Notes: generated by a model from the letters alone, not told the origin. DNA of 64,000 bases from Klebsiella sp. WP3-W18-ESBL-02 (GCF_014168815.1 NZ_AP021972.1:1674001-1738000); one strand, 5' to 3'; positions 26,964 to 37,313 are shown, counted from the stretch's first letter. A program made the numbers and translations.

Positions 26964-27692
26964 TTACTCGCTTTTGGCGGTAGTGTGCAGCATATAGTTA
27001 ACATCAACGCCCGGTGCCAGCTTGAAGCTATTGGTTATCGGGTTGTAGTGCAGGCCAATCATATGGCGCTCTTTGAGCACGGTCCGATCAACCCAACTGA
27101 GCAGTTCGGCAGGCTTGATGAATTTTTTCACGTCGTGCGTACCTTTGGGCACCATGCGCAGAATGTATTCCGCGCCGACCACCGCCATCAGCCAGGATTT
27201 ACCGTTGCGGTTGAGCGTGGAGAAGAAGACCTGGCCGCCGGGTTTGACCAACCGGGCGCAGGCTTTTACCACCGACTGTGGGTCCGGGACGTGTTCCAGC
27301 ATTTCCATGCAGGTGACGACGTCATATTGCCCGGCGTGCTTCGCTGCGTGTTCTTCTACTGTCTCCTGTACGTATTCGACCTGAATACCGGTTTCCAGCG
27401 CGTGGAGTTTCGCCACCTGTAACGGCTCAAAGCCCATATCCAGGCCGGTCACCGTGGCACCTTCGCGGGCCATGCTTTCTGCCAGGATGCCTCCGCCGCA
27501 GCCAACGTCCAGCACTTTCTTACCGAACAGGCCGCCGGAACGTTCGGCGATGTAGCCTAAGCGCAGCGGGTTAATGCGGTGCAGGGGCTTAAATTCCCCT
27601 TCCAGATCCCACCAGCGTGATGCGACGGCCTCGAATTTGGCGATTTCTTCGTGGTCAACGTTATGCGCTACCGCAGCTTTTTCGGCATTCAT
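26964..27692 (-). CDS. ubiG: Ubiquinone biosynthesis O-methyltransferase
   Basis: A 242-residue class I SAM-dependent methyltransferase (E. coli UbiG 240). Motif I is VLDVGCGGGILAESMA; post-motif GLDMGFEPL and motif II YDVVTCMEMLEHVPDP follow; KPGGQVFFSTLNR is motif III. It carries out both O-methylations in ubiquinone synthesis at the inner membrane. It diverges from gyrA, as in E. coli. Confidence 0.97.
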   Translation of the reverse strand: MNAEKAAVAHNVDHEEIAKFEAVASRWWDLEGEFKPLHRINPLRLGYIAERSGGLFGKKVLDVGCGGGILAESMAREGATVTGLDMGFEPLQVAKLHALETGIQVEYVQETVEEHAAKHAGQYDVVTCMEMLEHVPDPQSVVKACARLVKPGGQVFFSTLNRNGKSWLMAVVGAEYILRMVPKGTHDVKKFIKPAELLSWVDRTVLKERHMIGLHYNPITNSFKLAPGVDVNYMLHTTAKSE

Positions 27693-27802
27693 GGGTGTTC
27701 CTGCTCCTTATTTCATTATTGCCTGCGAGTATATCAGTACCGACGCGCGAATAAAGCGTCCGGCAGGTGCTAATGGGTTTACCTGTCTTTACGCTAATGT
27801 GT

Positions 27803-27808
27803 TATAAT
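27803..27808 (+). promoter_or_regulatory. gyrA promoter -10 element
   Basis: A perfect TATAAT lies 46 bases before the gyrA start. No -35 with ideal spacing is evident; GTTTACC around 27777-27783 is the nearest candidate, with a 19-base spacer. Confidence 0.55.
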
Positions 27809-27853
27809 TTGCGACCTTTGAATCCGGGAATACAGTAGAGGGATAGCGGTTAG

Positions 27854-30490
27854 ATGAGCGACCTTGCGAGAGAAATTACACCGGTCAACATTGAGGAAGA
27901 GCTTAAAAACTCTTATCTGGATTACGCGATGTCGGTCATTGTTGGCCGTGCGCTGCCGGATGTCCGAGATGGCCTGAAGCCGGTACACCGTCGCGTACTT
28001 TACGCCATGAACGTATTGGGCAATGACTGGAACAAAGCCTATAAAAAATCAGCCCGTGTCGTGGGTGACGTGATCGGTAAATACCACCCGCACGGCGACT
28101 CCGCGGTATATGACACCATTGTTCGTATGGCCCAGCCGTTCTCGCTGCGCTACATGCTGGTGGACGGCCAGGGGAACTTCGGTTCCATCGACGGCGACTC
28201 CGCGGCGGCAATGCGTTACACGGAAATCCGTCTGGCGAAAATCGCTCATGAGCTGATGGCCGATCTCGAAAAAGAGACGGTAGACTTTGTGGACAACTAT
28301 GACGGTACGGAAAAAATTCCAGACGTCATGCCGACCAAAATTCCTAACCTGCTGGTCAACGGTTCTTCCGGTATTGCCGTAGGTATGGCAACCAACATTC
28401 CGCCGCATAACCTGACGGAAGTGATCAACGGCTGTCTGGCGTATGTCGACAACGAAGACATCACCATCGAAGGCCTGATGGAACACATTCCTGGCCCGGA
28501 TTTCCCGACTGCCGCCATCATCAACGGCCGCCGCGGGATTGAAGAAGCCTATCGCACCGGCCGCGGTAAAGTGTATATCCGCGCGCGCGCGGAAGTGGAA
28601 GCCGACGCCAAAACCGGTCGTGAAACCATCATCGTGCACGAAATTCCGTATCAGGTGAACAAAGCGCGCCTGATCGAGAAAATCGCCGAGCTGGTCAAAG
28701 ACAAACGCGTTGAAGGCATCAGCGCGCTGCGCGACGAGTCTGATAAAGACGGGATGCGCATCGTGATTGAAGTGAAACGCGACGCGGTGGGCGAAGTGGT
28801 TCTCAACAACCTCTACTCCCAGACTCAGCTGCAGGTTTCCTTCGGTATCAACATGGTTGCGCTGCACCATGGTCAGCCGAAGATCATGAACCTGAAAGAT
28901 ATTATTGCCGCGTTCGTGCGTCACCGTCGTGAAGTGGTGACTCGCCGTACCATTTTCGAACTGCGTAAAGCGCGCGATCGTGCGCACATTCTGGAAGCGC
29001 TGGCGGTTGCGCTGGCGAATATCGACCCGATCATTGAACTGATCCGTCGTGCTCCGACCCCGGCTGAAGCGAAAGCGGGCCTGGTGGCGCAGCCGTGGGA
29101 ACTGGGCAACGTCGCGGCGATGCTGGAACGTGCGGGCGACGACGCCGCGCGTCCGGAATGGCTGGAACCTGAGTTTGGCGTTCGCGACGGTAAATACTAC
29201 CTGACTGAACAGCAGGCGCAGGCGATTCTGGATCTGCGTTTGCAGAAACTGACCGGCCTTGAGCATGAAAAACTGCTCGACGAATACAAAGAGCTGCTGG
29301 AACAGATTGCTGAACTGCTGCATATTCTGGGCAGCGCCGAGCGTCTGATGGAAGTGATCCGCGAAGAGCTGGGGCTGATTCGCGAACAGTTCGGCGACGC
29401 CCGCCGTACCGAAATCACCGCCAACAGTGCCGACATTAATATCGAAGACCTGATTAGCCAGGAAGATGTTGTTGTGACCTTGTCTCACCAGGGTTACGTC
29501 AAATATCAGCCGTTAACCGATTACGAAGCTCAGCGTCGTGGCGGTAAAGGTAAGTCAGCAGCGCGTATTAAAGAAGAAGACTTTATTGACCGTCTGCTGG
29601 TGGCCAACACCCATGACACCATCCTGTGCTTCTCCAGCCGGGGCCGTCTGTACTGGATGAAGGTTTATCAGTTGCCGGAAGCCAGCCGCGGCGCGCGTGG
29701 CCGTCCGATCGTCAACCTGCTGCCGCTGGAAGCGAACGAACGTATCACCGCCATCCTGCCGGTACGCGAGTACGAAGAGGGCGTGAACGTCTTTATGGCA
29801 ACCGCCAGCGGTACCGTGAAGAAAACGGCGCTGACCGAGTTCAGCCGTCCGCGTTCCGCCGGTATTATCGCGGTGAACCTGAACGAAGGCGACGAACTGA
29901 TTGGCGTAGACCTGACCGCAGGTAAAGATGAAGTCATGCTGTTCTCCGCCGCCGGTAAAGTGGTGCGCTTTAAAGAAGATGCCGTTCGCGCCATGGGTCG
30001 TACTGCGACCGGCGTACGCGGTATCAAGCTGGCGGAAAACGACAGCGTGGTATCGCTGATTATTCCGCGCGGCGAAGGTGCAATCCTGACCGTCACTCAG
30101 AACGGCTACGGTAAACGTACCGCTGCTGAAGAGTATCCGACCAAGTCGCGTGCGACGCAGGGCGTTATCTCTATCAAAGTCACCGAGCGTAACGGCTCCG
30201 TGGTGGGCGCGGTACAGGTCGACGACTGTGACCAGATCATGATGATCACCGACGCGGGTACGCTGGTGCGTACCCGCGTGTCGGAAGTCAGCGTGGTCGG
30301 GCGTAACACCCAGGGCGTTATCCTCATCCGTACAGCGGAAGATGAAAACGTGGTGGGCCTGCAGCGCGTGGCCGAGCCGGTTGACGACGAAGAGCTGGAC
30401 GCTATCGACGGTAGCGTGGCGGAAGGTGATGATGAAATCGCGCCGGAAACCGACAGCGAAGATGATGTCGCGGACGACGCTGACGAGTAA
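27854..30490 (+). CDS. gyrA: DNA gyrase subunit A
   Basis: An 878-residue type IIA topoisomerase subunit that breaks and rejoins DNA during negative supercoiling. The catalytic tyrosine is in ALRDESDKDG-flanked core order as in E. coli, with AMRYTEIRLAK holding Tyr122. The quinolone-resistance-determining region reads GDSAVYD at 81-87, so Ser83 and Asp87 are both wild type. The GyrA box QRRGGKG begins the C-terminal beta-pinwheel, and the protein ends in an acidic tail. An efficient terminator follows. Length and sequence match Klebsiella/E. coli GyrA (875-878). Confidence 0.98.
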   Translation: MSDLAREITPVNIEEELKNSYLDYAMSVIVGRALPDVRDGLKPVHRRVLYAMNVLGNDWNKAYKKSARVVGDVIGKYHPHGDSAVYDTIVRMAQPFSLRYMLVDGQGNFGSIDGDSAAAMRYTEIRLAKIAHELMADLEKETVDFVDNYDGTEKIPDVMPTKIPNLLVNGSSGIAVGMATNIPPHNLTEVINGCLAYVDNEDITIEGLMEHIPGPDFPTAAIINGRRGIEEAYRTGRGKVYIRARAEVEADAKTGRETIIVHEIPYQVNKARLIEKIAELVKDKRVEGISALRDESDKDGMRIVIEVKRDAVGEVVLNNLYSQTQLQVSFGINMVALHHGQPKIMNLKDIIAAFVRHRREVVTRRTIFELRKARDRAHILEALAVALANIDPIIELIRRAPTPAEAKAGLVAQPWELGNVAAMLERAGDDAARPEWLEPEFGVRDGKYYLTEQQAQAILDLRLQKLTGLEHEKLLDEYKELLEQIAELLHILGSAERLMEVIREELGLIREQFGDARRTEITANSADINIEDLISQEDVVVTLSHQGYVKYQPLTDYEAQRRGGKGKSAARIKEEDFIDRLLVANTHDTILCFSSRGRLYWMKVYQLPEASRGARGRPIVNLLPLEANERITAILPVREYEEGVNVFMATASGTVKKTALTEFSRPRSAGIIAVNLNEGDELIGVDLTAGKDEVMLFSAAGKVVRFKEDAVRAMGRTATGVRGIKLAENDSVVSLIIPRGEGAILTVTQNGYGKRTAAEEYPTKSRATQGVISIKVTERNGSVVGAVQVDDCDQIMMITDAGTLVRTRVSEVSVVGRNTQGVILIRTAEDENVVGLQRVAEPVDDEELDAIDGSVAEGDDEIAPETDSEDDVADDADE

Positions 30491-30510
30491 TCGTCAAATA
30501 TCGTAGTGAA

Positions 30511-30537
30511 AGGGCCGGTGAATACCGGCCCTTTTTT
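30511..30537 (+). terminator. Rho-independent terminator of gyrA
   Basis: GGGCCGG-TGAATA-CCGGCCC is followed by TTTTTT, 22 bases after the gyrA stop. Confidence 0.9.
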
Positions 30538-30615
30538 CATTAACATTGCGGCAAAGGCCTTTTCCCGCTACCTTAACCACATCCTGTTAGCCATTGACGG
30601 CGGAGTTTCGCCAAC

Positions 30616-33462
30616 TTGAAATATCTTGTCTCCTTCCGCACAACGCTGAAAGTCTCACGCTACCTGTTTCGGGCTCTGGCGCTGCTGCTTTGGCTGCTTA
30701 TCGCGCTGATTTCCGTGTTCTACATCGTGAATGCTCTGCATCAGAAAGAGTCGGAAATTCGTCAGGAATTTAACCTTAACTCCGATCAGGCGCAGCGCTA
30801 CTTTCAGCGAACCTCCGATGTTATTAAGGAGCTGAAGTACATTGCGGAAAACCGCTTAACCGCCGCCAACGGCGTCATGCCGGCCGGCGCATTAAAAGAC
30901 ACTTCTGACGTACCGGACTTTGAACCGCTGTTCTCCGATTCTGACTGTGGCGCGCTCGACACCACCTGGCGCGGGCCGCTGGAGTCGCTGGCCTGGTTCC
31001 TGCGCTACTGGCGCGAAAATTTCTCGGCCGCCTATGATCTTAACCGCGTGTTCCTGGTGGGCAGCGATAATCTTTGCATGGCCAATTTTGGCCTGCGCGA
31101 AATGCCGGTTGAGCGCACCGAAGCGCTGAAAGAGCTGCACCAGCGGATTGTTGATTACCGTAATGCGCCGCAGGACGATCGCGGCGGCAACTTGTTTTGG
31201 GTGGGACAGGGGCCGCGCCAGAGCGTGGGCTATTTCTATGCGCTGACCCCGGTCTATCTGGCTAATCGTCTGCAGGCGCTGCTGGGCGTGGAACAAACGA
31301 TTCGCGCGGAAAACTTCTTTACCCCAGGCAGTATGCCGATGGGGGTGTCTATTCTGGATGAAAACGGTAATACGCTGATCTCACTGGCCGGGCCGGACAG
31401 CCGTCTGCGCATCAGCGCGCGGGGGATGCAGGAGCGTCTGTGGTTTGGTTACACCGCAGGCTACCGTGAACTGGTGCTGAAAAAGACGCTGGCGCCGTCG
31501 TCGCTGAGCATCGTTTATTCGGTGCCGCTGGACGCCGTGCTGGAGCGTATTCGTATTCTGGTGCTCAACGCGCTGTTGCTGAACGTACTCACCGGCATTG
31601 CGCTGTTTACCATGGCGCGGATGTACGAGCGGCGTATCTTCTTACCCGCGGAGTCCGACGCGCTGCGCCTGGAAGAGCACGAACAGTTTAACCGCAAGAT
31701 TGTCGCCTCGGCGCCGGTGGGAATTTGTATTCTTCGCACCCAGGACGGTACGAATATCCTCAGTAATGAGCTGGCGCATAACTATCTGAACATGCTGACC
31801 CACGAAGACCGTCAGCGGCTCACGCAGATCATCTGCGGTCAACAGGTCAACTTCGTTGATGTGCTGACCAGCAACAATACCAACCTGCAAATCAGCTTTG
31901 TGCATTCGCGCTATCGTAATGAAAACGTGGCGATCTGCGTGCTGGTGGACGTGAGTTCCCGCGTCAAAATGGAAGAGTCGCTGCAGGAGATGGCGCAGGC
32001 GGCCGAGCAGGCCAGCCAGTCAAAATCGATGTTCCTGGCGACGGTCAGCCATGAGCTGCGCACGCCGCTGTACGGGATTATCGGTAACCTCGATCTGCTG
32101 CAAACCAAAGAGCTGCCGAAGGGGGTCGACCGTCTGGTGACGGCGATGAACAACTCCTCCGGCCTGCTGCTGAAGATCATCAGCGACATTCTCGACTTCT
32201 CGAAGATTGAATCCGAACAGCTGAAAATTGAGCCGCGCGAGTTCTCGCCTAAAGAGGTGATGAACCATATTACCGCCAACTACCTACCGCTGGTGGTCAG
32301 AAAGCAGCTCGGGATGTACTGCTTTATCGAACCAGACGTGCCGATGAAGCTGATGGGCGATCCGATGCGCCTTCAGCAGGTTATTTCTAACCTGCTCAGC
32401 AACGCGATTAAGTTCACCGACATCGGCTGCATCGTATTGCACCTGAAGCGGGAAGGGTACTACCTGAGCATCAGCATTCGTGATACCGGCGTGGGCATTC
32501 CGGGTAAAGAGGTGGTGCGCCTGTTTGACCCGTTCTTCCAGGTCGGTACCGGCGTGCAGCGTAATTTCCAGGGCACGGGGCTGGGGCTGGCGATTTGTGA
32601 AAAGCTGGTCAATATGATGGATGGCGACATCGCCGTTGATACCGAGCCGGGCATGGGTAGCCAGTTTACGCTGCGCATTCCGCTGTACGGTGAACAGCCG
32701 CAGATGCCGCTCGAGATTGACGGGCTGGCGAAGATCCGCTGCTGGCTGGCGGTGCGCAACGCCTCGCTTGCCGACTTTATTCATACGCTGCTCTCTTTCC
32801 ACGGTATCGACGTGCGCAATTATGGCGGCGAGACGCCGGGGCCGGACGATCTGCTGATCGCCGATGATACCCTGTCGCAGCCTTGGGCTGGCCGGGCGGC
32901 GGTCGTCTTCTGCCGCCGGCATATCGGTATTCCGCAGGAATTCGAGCCCGGGCAGTGGGTGCACAGTATTGTGTCGCCGCATGAGTTGATGACCCTGCTG
33001 GGCCGTATTTATCGCGTGAAGGTAGAAACCGGCGACGCGGCTGAGCTGCAGGCGGCGCATGAAGCGCCGGCGGACAGCAACGACGATATGATGATCCTGG
33101 TCGTCGACGATCATCCGATCTACCGCCGTCTGTTGGCCGATCAGCTGGGATCGTTGGGCTATCAATGCAAAACCGCTAATGATGGCGTCGACGCGCTGAA
33201 CGTGCTGAGCAAGAACCACATTGATATCGTGCTGAGCGATGTGAACATGCCGAATATGGACGGCTACCGTCTGACGCAGCGCATCCGCCAGCTGGGGCTG
33301 ACCCTGCCGGTGGTGGGCGTGACGGCGAATGCGCTGGCCGAAGAGAAGCAGCGCTGCCTGGAGTCGGGCATGGACAGCTGTCTGTCGAAGCCGGTTACGC
33401 TGGATGTGCTCAAACAGACATTAACGGTTTATGCCGCAAGGGTGCGTAAAGCGCGGGAATAG
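30616..33462 (+). CDS. rcsC: Hybrid sensor histidine kinase RcsC
   Basis: A 948-residue hybrid kinase of the Rcs envelope-stress phosphorelay (E. coli 949). Two transmembrane helices (about 20-42 and 310-335) flank a periplasmic domain. The dimerisation/phospho-acceptor motif ATVSHELRTPLYG has His479. The ATPase N, G1 and G2 boxes follow (QQVISNLLSNAIKFT, DTGVGIP, GTGLGLAICEKL). The C-terminal receiver domain has Asp875 in LSDVNMPNMDGYR. It phosphorylates RcsD, which passes the phosphate to RcsB. The start is TTG at the position where the family begins (MKYL), with CGGAG ten bases upstream; no better ATG is available. Confidence 0.97.
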   Translation: MKYLVSFRTTLKVSRYLFRALALLLWLLIALISVFYIVNALHQKESEIRQEFNLNSDQAQRYFQRTSDVIKELKYIAENRLTAANGVMPAGALKDTSDVPDFEPLFSDSDCGALDTTWRGPLESLAWFLRYWRENFSAAYDLNRVFLVGSDNLCMANFGLREMPVERTEALKELHQRIVDYRNAPQDDRGGNLFWVGQGPRQSVGYFYALTPVYLANRLQALLGVEQTIRAENFFTPGSMPMGVSILDENGNTLISLAGPDSRLRISARGMQERLWFGYTAGYRELVLKKTLAPSSLSIVYSVPLDAVLERIRILVLNALLLNVLTGIALFTMARMYERRIFLPAESDALRLEEHEQFNRKIVASAPVGICILRTQDGTNILSNELAHNYLNMLTHEDRQRLTQIICGQQVNFVDVLTSNNTNLQISFVHSRYRNENVAICVLVDVSSRVKMEESLQEMAQAAEQASQSKSMFLATVSHELRTPLYGIIGNLDLLQTKELPKGVDRLVTAMNNSSGLLLKIISDILDFSKIESEQLKIEPREFSPKEVMNHITANYLPLVVRKQLGMYCFIEPDVPMKLMGDPMRLQQVISNLLSNAIKFTDIGCIVLHLKREGYYLSISIRDTGVGIPGKEVVRLFDPFFQVGTGVQRNFQGTGLGLAICEKLVNMMDGDIAVDTEPGMGSQFTLRIPLYGEQPQMPLEIDGLAKIRCWLAVRNASLADFIHTLLSFHGIDVRNYGGETPGPDDLLIADDTLSQPWAGRAAVVFCRRHIGIPQEFEPGQWVHSIVSPHELMTLLGRIYRVKVETGDAAELQAAHEAPADSNDDMMILVVDDHPIYRRLLADQLGSLGYQCKTANDGVDALNVLSKNHIDIVLSDVNMPNMDGYRLTQRIRQLGLTLPVVGVTANALAEEKQRCLESGMDSCLSKPVTLDVLKQTLTVYAARVRKARE

Positions 33463-33533
33463 GCCGGATAAGGCAACGCCGCCATCCGGCGCTGGGTGCA
33501 GGTTTGCCCGATGGCGCTGCGCTTATCGGGCCT
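33463..33533. repeat. BIME between convergent rcsC and rcsB
   Basis: Two REP palindromes, GCCGGATAAGGCAACGCCGCCATCCGGC (33463-33490) and GCCCGATGGCGCTGCGCTTATCGGGC (33506-33531), fill the gap between the two convergent stop codons. The first begins immediately after the rcsC stop. Confidence 0.85.
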
Positions 33534-33563
33534 ACGGAATGCAGGCCCGATGTGCAGCAATGC

Positions 33564-34214
33564 TTAGTCTTTGTCTGACGGCGACAGCGTCACGGAGGAG
33601 AGGTAGTTCAGCAGCGCGATGTCGTTTTCCACGCCCAGTTTCATCATCGCCGATTTTTTCTGGCTGCTGATGGTTTTGATGCTGCGGTTCAGCTTCTTGG
33701 CAATCTCGGTCACCAGGAAACCTTCAGCGAACAGGCGCAGTACTTCGCTCTCTTTTGGCGACAGACGTTTGTCACCGTAGCCGCCGGCGCTGATTTTCTC
33801 CAGCAGGCGAGAGACGCTTTCCGGGGTGAATTTTTTGCCTTTCTGCAGCGCAGCCAGCGCCTTAGGCAGATCGGTCGGCGCGCCCTGTTTCAGCACGATC
33901 CCTTCGATATCGAGATCCAGCACGGCGCTGAGAATCGCCGGGTTGTTATTCATGGTCAGTACGATAATCGCCAGCCCTGGGAAATGGCGCTTAATATACT
34001 TAATTAACGTAATACCATCGCCGTACTTGTCTCCAGGCATGGAGAGATCGGTAATCAGTACGTGGGCATCAAGTTTGGGTAAATTGTTAATTAGCGCGGT
34101 GGAGTCTTCAAATTCACCGACAACATTTACCCATTCAATCTGTTCCAGAGATTTACGAATCCCGAACAGCACAATCGGATGGTCATCGGCAATAATTACG
34201 TTCATATTGTTCAT
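33564..34214 (-). CDS. rcsB: Response regulator RcsB
   Basis: A 216-residue NarL/FixJ-type regulator, the E. coli length and nearly identical. The receiver domain has the acidic pair in IIADDHP, phospho-acceptor Asp56 in LITDLSMPG and Lys in VLKQGAP. The C-terminal LuxR-type helix-turn-helix is LSPKESEVLRLFAEGFLVTEIAKKLNRS. It controls capsule, motility and envelope genes, alone or with partners such as RcsA. It lies 15 bases after rcsD. Confidence 0.98.
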   Translation of the reverse strand: MNNMNVIIADDHPIVLFGIRKSLEQIEWVNVVGEFEDSTALINNLPKLDAHVLITDLSMPGDKYGDGITLIKYIKRHFPGLAIIVLTMNNNPAILSAVLDLDIEGIVLKQGAPTDLPKALAALQKGKKFTPESVSRLLEKISAGGYGDKRLSPKESEVLRLFAEGFLVTEIAKKLNRSIKTISSQKKSAMMKLGVENDIALLNYLSSVTLSPSDKD

Positions 34215-34229
34215 GTAAAGGCTACCTTG

Positions 34230-36905
34230 CTACAGCAAGCTCTTGACGTAGGCGTCAATGTCGCTGATGTATTTTTCTATGCTGGATGCATCTTTCTCTC
34301 GAATAAGATGTTCAAGCGTTTCACATAACTGCTTGCCAGGTACCAGATTTAGCATGGCAAACACACCCTTAAGGCGGTGAGCTGTCTGTGCCAGTGCAGC
34401 AAAGTCCTTTGCCGCAGATTCAGTATACAGCCTGCTAACATCTTCCGGTACCGTATCAACAAACAGCGCATAATAACCGCTGGCGTGAAGCTCAGCGTTT
34501 TCATCGCCCCCCAACGGCGACTCCGTGACTTCTTCCTGCGCCAGCTGTTCTTCAATCAGCTGGAGCACGGCATCCTGCATGGCGTTACTCATATTAAAGT
34601 TAACGCGCAGCTGGCCGGGGCCAATTTTACGAACTCCGGCTTCATCATCGCTTAAAAGCAAGCCGGAAGCAGTAAGATTAGACGGATTATCCGTTAAAAA
34701 CAGATCAAATTCTTGACTTGTTGCACGCTCGTCGGGGCTGATGCAGGTTGCCCCCCAGCTTTCCAGCTGGCGAGTCACGATGTTGCGGATTTCATTGGAG
34801 GTGATATCAATCATCGCCACAACGTCGTCGAGCAGCTGCTCTTCTGACTCGGCATCTTCTTCGCGTACCGCCATTTTCACGTGCAGCGTGTAGCGGGTGC
34901 CCAGCGATTCCCGCGCTTTAATGTTTAAGTGCCCGCCCAGCTTGCGTGCCAGCTGATCGCACAGCCAGAAGGTGAGGGCGTTAGCCTTCCCGTAGCGGTC
35001 CGACTGCGTGTCGTTGAGATACGGGAAATGCAGGTTGTCTATTTCGCCGTGCGACACGCCGTTACCGGTGTCGAGGATGCGGAAGGTTAAACGCTCTTCC
35101 GCCGACTCATCGGCGCTCACTTCAAGGGTAATTTTGCCGATTTGCGTAGTGGTGACGGCATACTGAATCAGCAGCAGAAGGATGCGGCGCAGCGCGTCGC
35201 GGTCGCCGTGGCGCTGTTCTTTGGCCGGGACCTGGTTGTTGATAAGCAGCTGTAGCCCTTTGCGTTTGATCGAGGGCAGCACTTCCGGCACCACTTCATC
35301 AATCAGCTCTTGCAGTGAGAACTGCGAGGAGGTGCCTTTCCAGCTGTCGTTTTCCAGCATGTTCGCCAGCTGGATTTCATCCACCAGGCGCACCAGAAGA
35401 TCGGCATGGTTGGCCAGCTTCTGGCTGTCCGGCGTGTCGATGCGGCTGGCTTCATTGGCCAGCGCCTTAATCGGCTGCTTCAGCGTATCGCTGATGTTCT
35501 GCATAAATGCCGCGCGGCCCTGCTGGTTTTTCTCGTACAGGCGCTGCGCCTGCTTGAGTTTTTTATTCACCAGAATTTCACGATCCTGGTCGCGAATGAT
35601 GAATATCTGCGTGCGCGGCGAAACCTGGCTGCGGAACTGGCGAATTTCATACAGTTCGTTGTTGATGGTGGCCTGAATGACGCCTTGATGCTGGTCCGCC
35701 ATGCTGGTGATGTTCTGCAAGTTGAGGTGCGGCAGCAGGTGGTCGGCAATTTTATTGCTGATTATTGTACGGTTAGACTCCTGGTCGTGCACCAGCAGCC
35801 CCAGCGGTAATAGTGAAACAATCTCTTCATTAATGGCCCTGAGCACCCGTAATTCGTTGTTGGTGCCGCTGGAGGGCATGCTGCTGGCGCTGCCGCGCGT
35901 CGGCAGGTTACGGAAGGTGGAGTAGCCAAACAACGCCAGCGCCAGCAGGCCGATATTCAGCAGCAGCGGCAGCATGATGTTCTGGAAGGTGTCCAGCAGC
36001 AGCGTGCCGAACGGCACCTGCCACACCAGGCGCATGCCGGTGGAGTTCAGCGCTGAGGTGATCTCAATGCGCGAGCTATTAAAGTTGATGGCCACGCTGT
36101 CGCTGGGATCTTTATCCTGGCTGCGCTGGGCGTTCTGTGCCGGGTCCGGCTCCAGGCGGAAGCTGTCCAGCGACATGGTTGGCGGCACCAGGTCGTTAAT
36201 CGGCAGGTCGAAGGCGACGACGGTCGCCAGATGCCCCGGCTGGTTAAAGGTGGTGCGCAGGGTGAAGTAGCGGCCGTTCTGCCATGCCAGTCGGCGCAGG
36301 GTTGAGAAAGTCTCTCGTTCGTCCAGCGTGTTGGCCTGCTGGAGCATCTCGGCGCGTCGTGAATCGACGATACTGCCGACGGTCGACTCCTTAAAACCGG
36401 AGGAGAGATCTTTGAGTGGCAGCGTTGAAATCAGGATCAGGCTGTTGTCCTGGCCGTTAAGGTAGTACATGGACCACGGTACGTTTTCCGCGCCCCATAG
36501 GGTATCCAGATAGGTTGACATGCGCTGGGTGATATCGAGCGTTGCGCTGTCATGAGAGCCGAAAATCAGCGCCTCGGTTTTACGTCTTGGCTTCTCAAGG
36601 TAATAGACGTCCTGCTTGAGGCGGGTCTCCTGTAAACCTTCGGCCGGCGTGGCGCTGGTGCTGGCGGCGGCGATATTGTCGTAGATTTGCCAGGTCGTGT
36701 AGCGCCAGGTCTCAATTCGTTTATGGACCGCATGCGTCATATCAACAATCTGATAGCTCTTATCTTTTAGCCACGCGTTGACCGCGCTTTGAATCATCAC
36801 GCCCATCGTCACCAGCAGGACAATGATCATAAGAAGGAAGAAACGGGTGATGCTCCCTGGGAGCAGGGAAAATTTCGTCGGGCTCATCTTGTCGGACTGA
36901 CTCAT
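34230..36905 (-). CDS. rcsD: Phosphotransfer protein RcsD
   Basis: An 891-residue inner-membrane intermediate of the Rcs phosphorelay (E. coli 890). It has two membrane spans (about 18-40 and 305-325), a histidine-kinase-like domain without the catalytic histidine, a receiver-like ABL domain, and a C-terminal HPt domain whose phospho-accepting His843 lies in AQTAHRLKGVFAM. The start is placed at MSQSDKMSPTKFS, which aligns with the family; an open frame extends 35 codons upstream but lacks homology. It is the first gene of rcsDB. Confidence 0.97.
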   Translation of the reverse strand: MSQSDKMSPTKFSLLPGSITRFFLLMIIVLLVTMGVMIQSAVNAWLKDKSYQIVDMTHAVHKRIETWRYTTWQIYDNIAAASTSATPAEGLQETRLKQDVYYLEKPRRKTEALIFGSHDSATLDITQRMSTYLDTLWGAENVPWSMYYLNGQDNSLILISTLPLKDLSSGFKESTVGSIVDSRRAEMLQQANTLDERETFSTLRRLAWQNGRYFTLRTTFNQPGHLATVVAFDLPINDLVPPTMSLDSFRLEPDPAQNAQRSQDKDPSDSVAINFNSSRIEITSALNSTGMRLVWQVPFGTLLLDTFQNIMLPLLLNIGLLALALFGYSTFRNLPTRGSASSMPSSGTNNELRVLRAINEEIVSLLPLGLLVHDQESNRTIISNKIADHLLPHLNLQNITSMADQHQGVIQATINNELYEIRQFRSQVSPRTQIFIIRDQDREILVNKKLKQAQRLYEKNQQGRAAFMQNISDTLKQPIKALANEASRIDTPDSQKLANHADLLVRLVDEIQLANMLENDSWKGTSSQFSLQELIDEVVPEVLPSIKRKGLQLLINNQVPAKEQRHGDRDALRRILLLLIQYAVTTTQIGKITLEVSADESAEERLTFRILDTGNGVSHGEIDNLHFPYLNDTQSDRYGKANALTFWLCDQLARKLGGHLNIKARESLGTRYTLHVKMAVREEDAESEEQLLDDVVAMIDITSNEIRNIVTRQLESWGATCISPDERATSQEFDLFLTDNPSNLTASGLLLSDDEAGVRKIGPGQLRVNFNMSNAMQDAVLQLIEEQLAQEEVTESPLGGDENAELHASGYYALFVDTVPEDVSRLYTESAAKDFAALAQTAHRLKGVFAMLNLVPGKQLCETLEHLIREKDASSIEKYISDIDAYVKSLL

Positions 36906-37313
36906 TGGCGTGTGTAACCCATCATAACGGCATCTGAATGAGGATATGCTCAAGCTTATAGCGCATTGAGGCGTGTAAACCCTGCTTTGTTCTGCTGGCA
37001 GTATATACAAAAAATCTGCCTGGATGCATCAACGCGGCAAAATCGTCGTGGGGAGAGGGGCCTGGCGCTGAGCCAGAAAAATATCAACGGTATTATTCCG
37101 CCGATGGGAAAATTCAATATTGTGCGGAATGTGTACAAACAGGCCGTTATTGTACAATTATTTACCAAACATTAAGAAAAATAGCACTAATTAACAAGAT
37201 ATTAATTTTCATCGGTAGGCGATATTGTTTTTTTTGATGCGAATCGATTAGTTAATAGTCGTTACAATTTAGGCGAGGTAGCACAGTTTGATTCAGTTTG
37301 TGTAAAGAAGGGT
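36906..37313. other. Interval between rcsD and micF, no gene seen
   Basis: This 408-base AT-rich stretch separates rcsD from the MicF terminator. It should contain the rcsDB promoter reading leftward (TATAAG near 36957 on the minus strand is a candidate -10). Short open frames here have no ribosome-binding site or protein-like composition. Confidence 0.5.

Noticed and set aside
28049..29488. Long open frame (479 codons) antisense to gyrA
   Set aside because: gyrA on the plus strand is certain. The antisense translation is a phenylalanine/histidine/arginine-rich mirror typical of biased coding DNA.
18339..33533. CRISPR-like repetition from several similar palindromes
   Set aside because: These are dispersed REP/BIME elements at gene 3' ends (18339, 24174, 26866, 33463), not a regularly spaced array.
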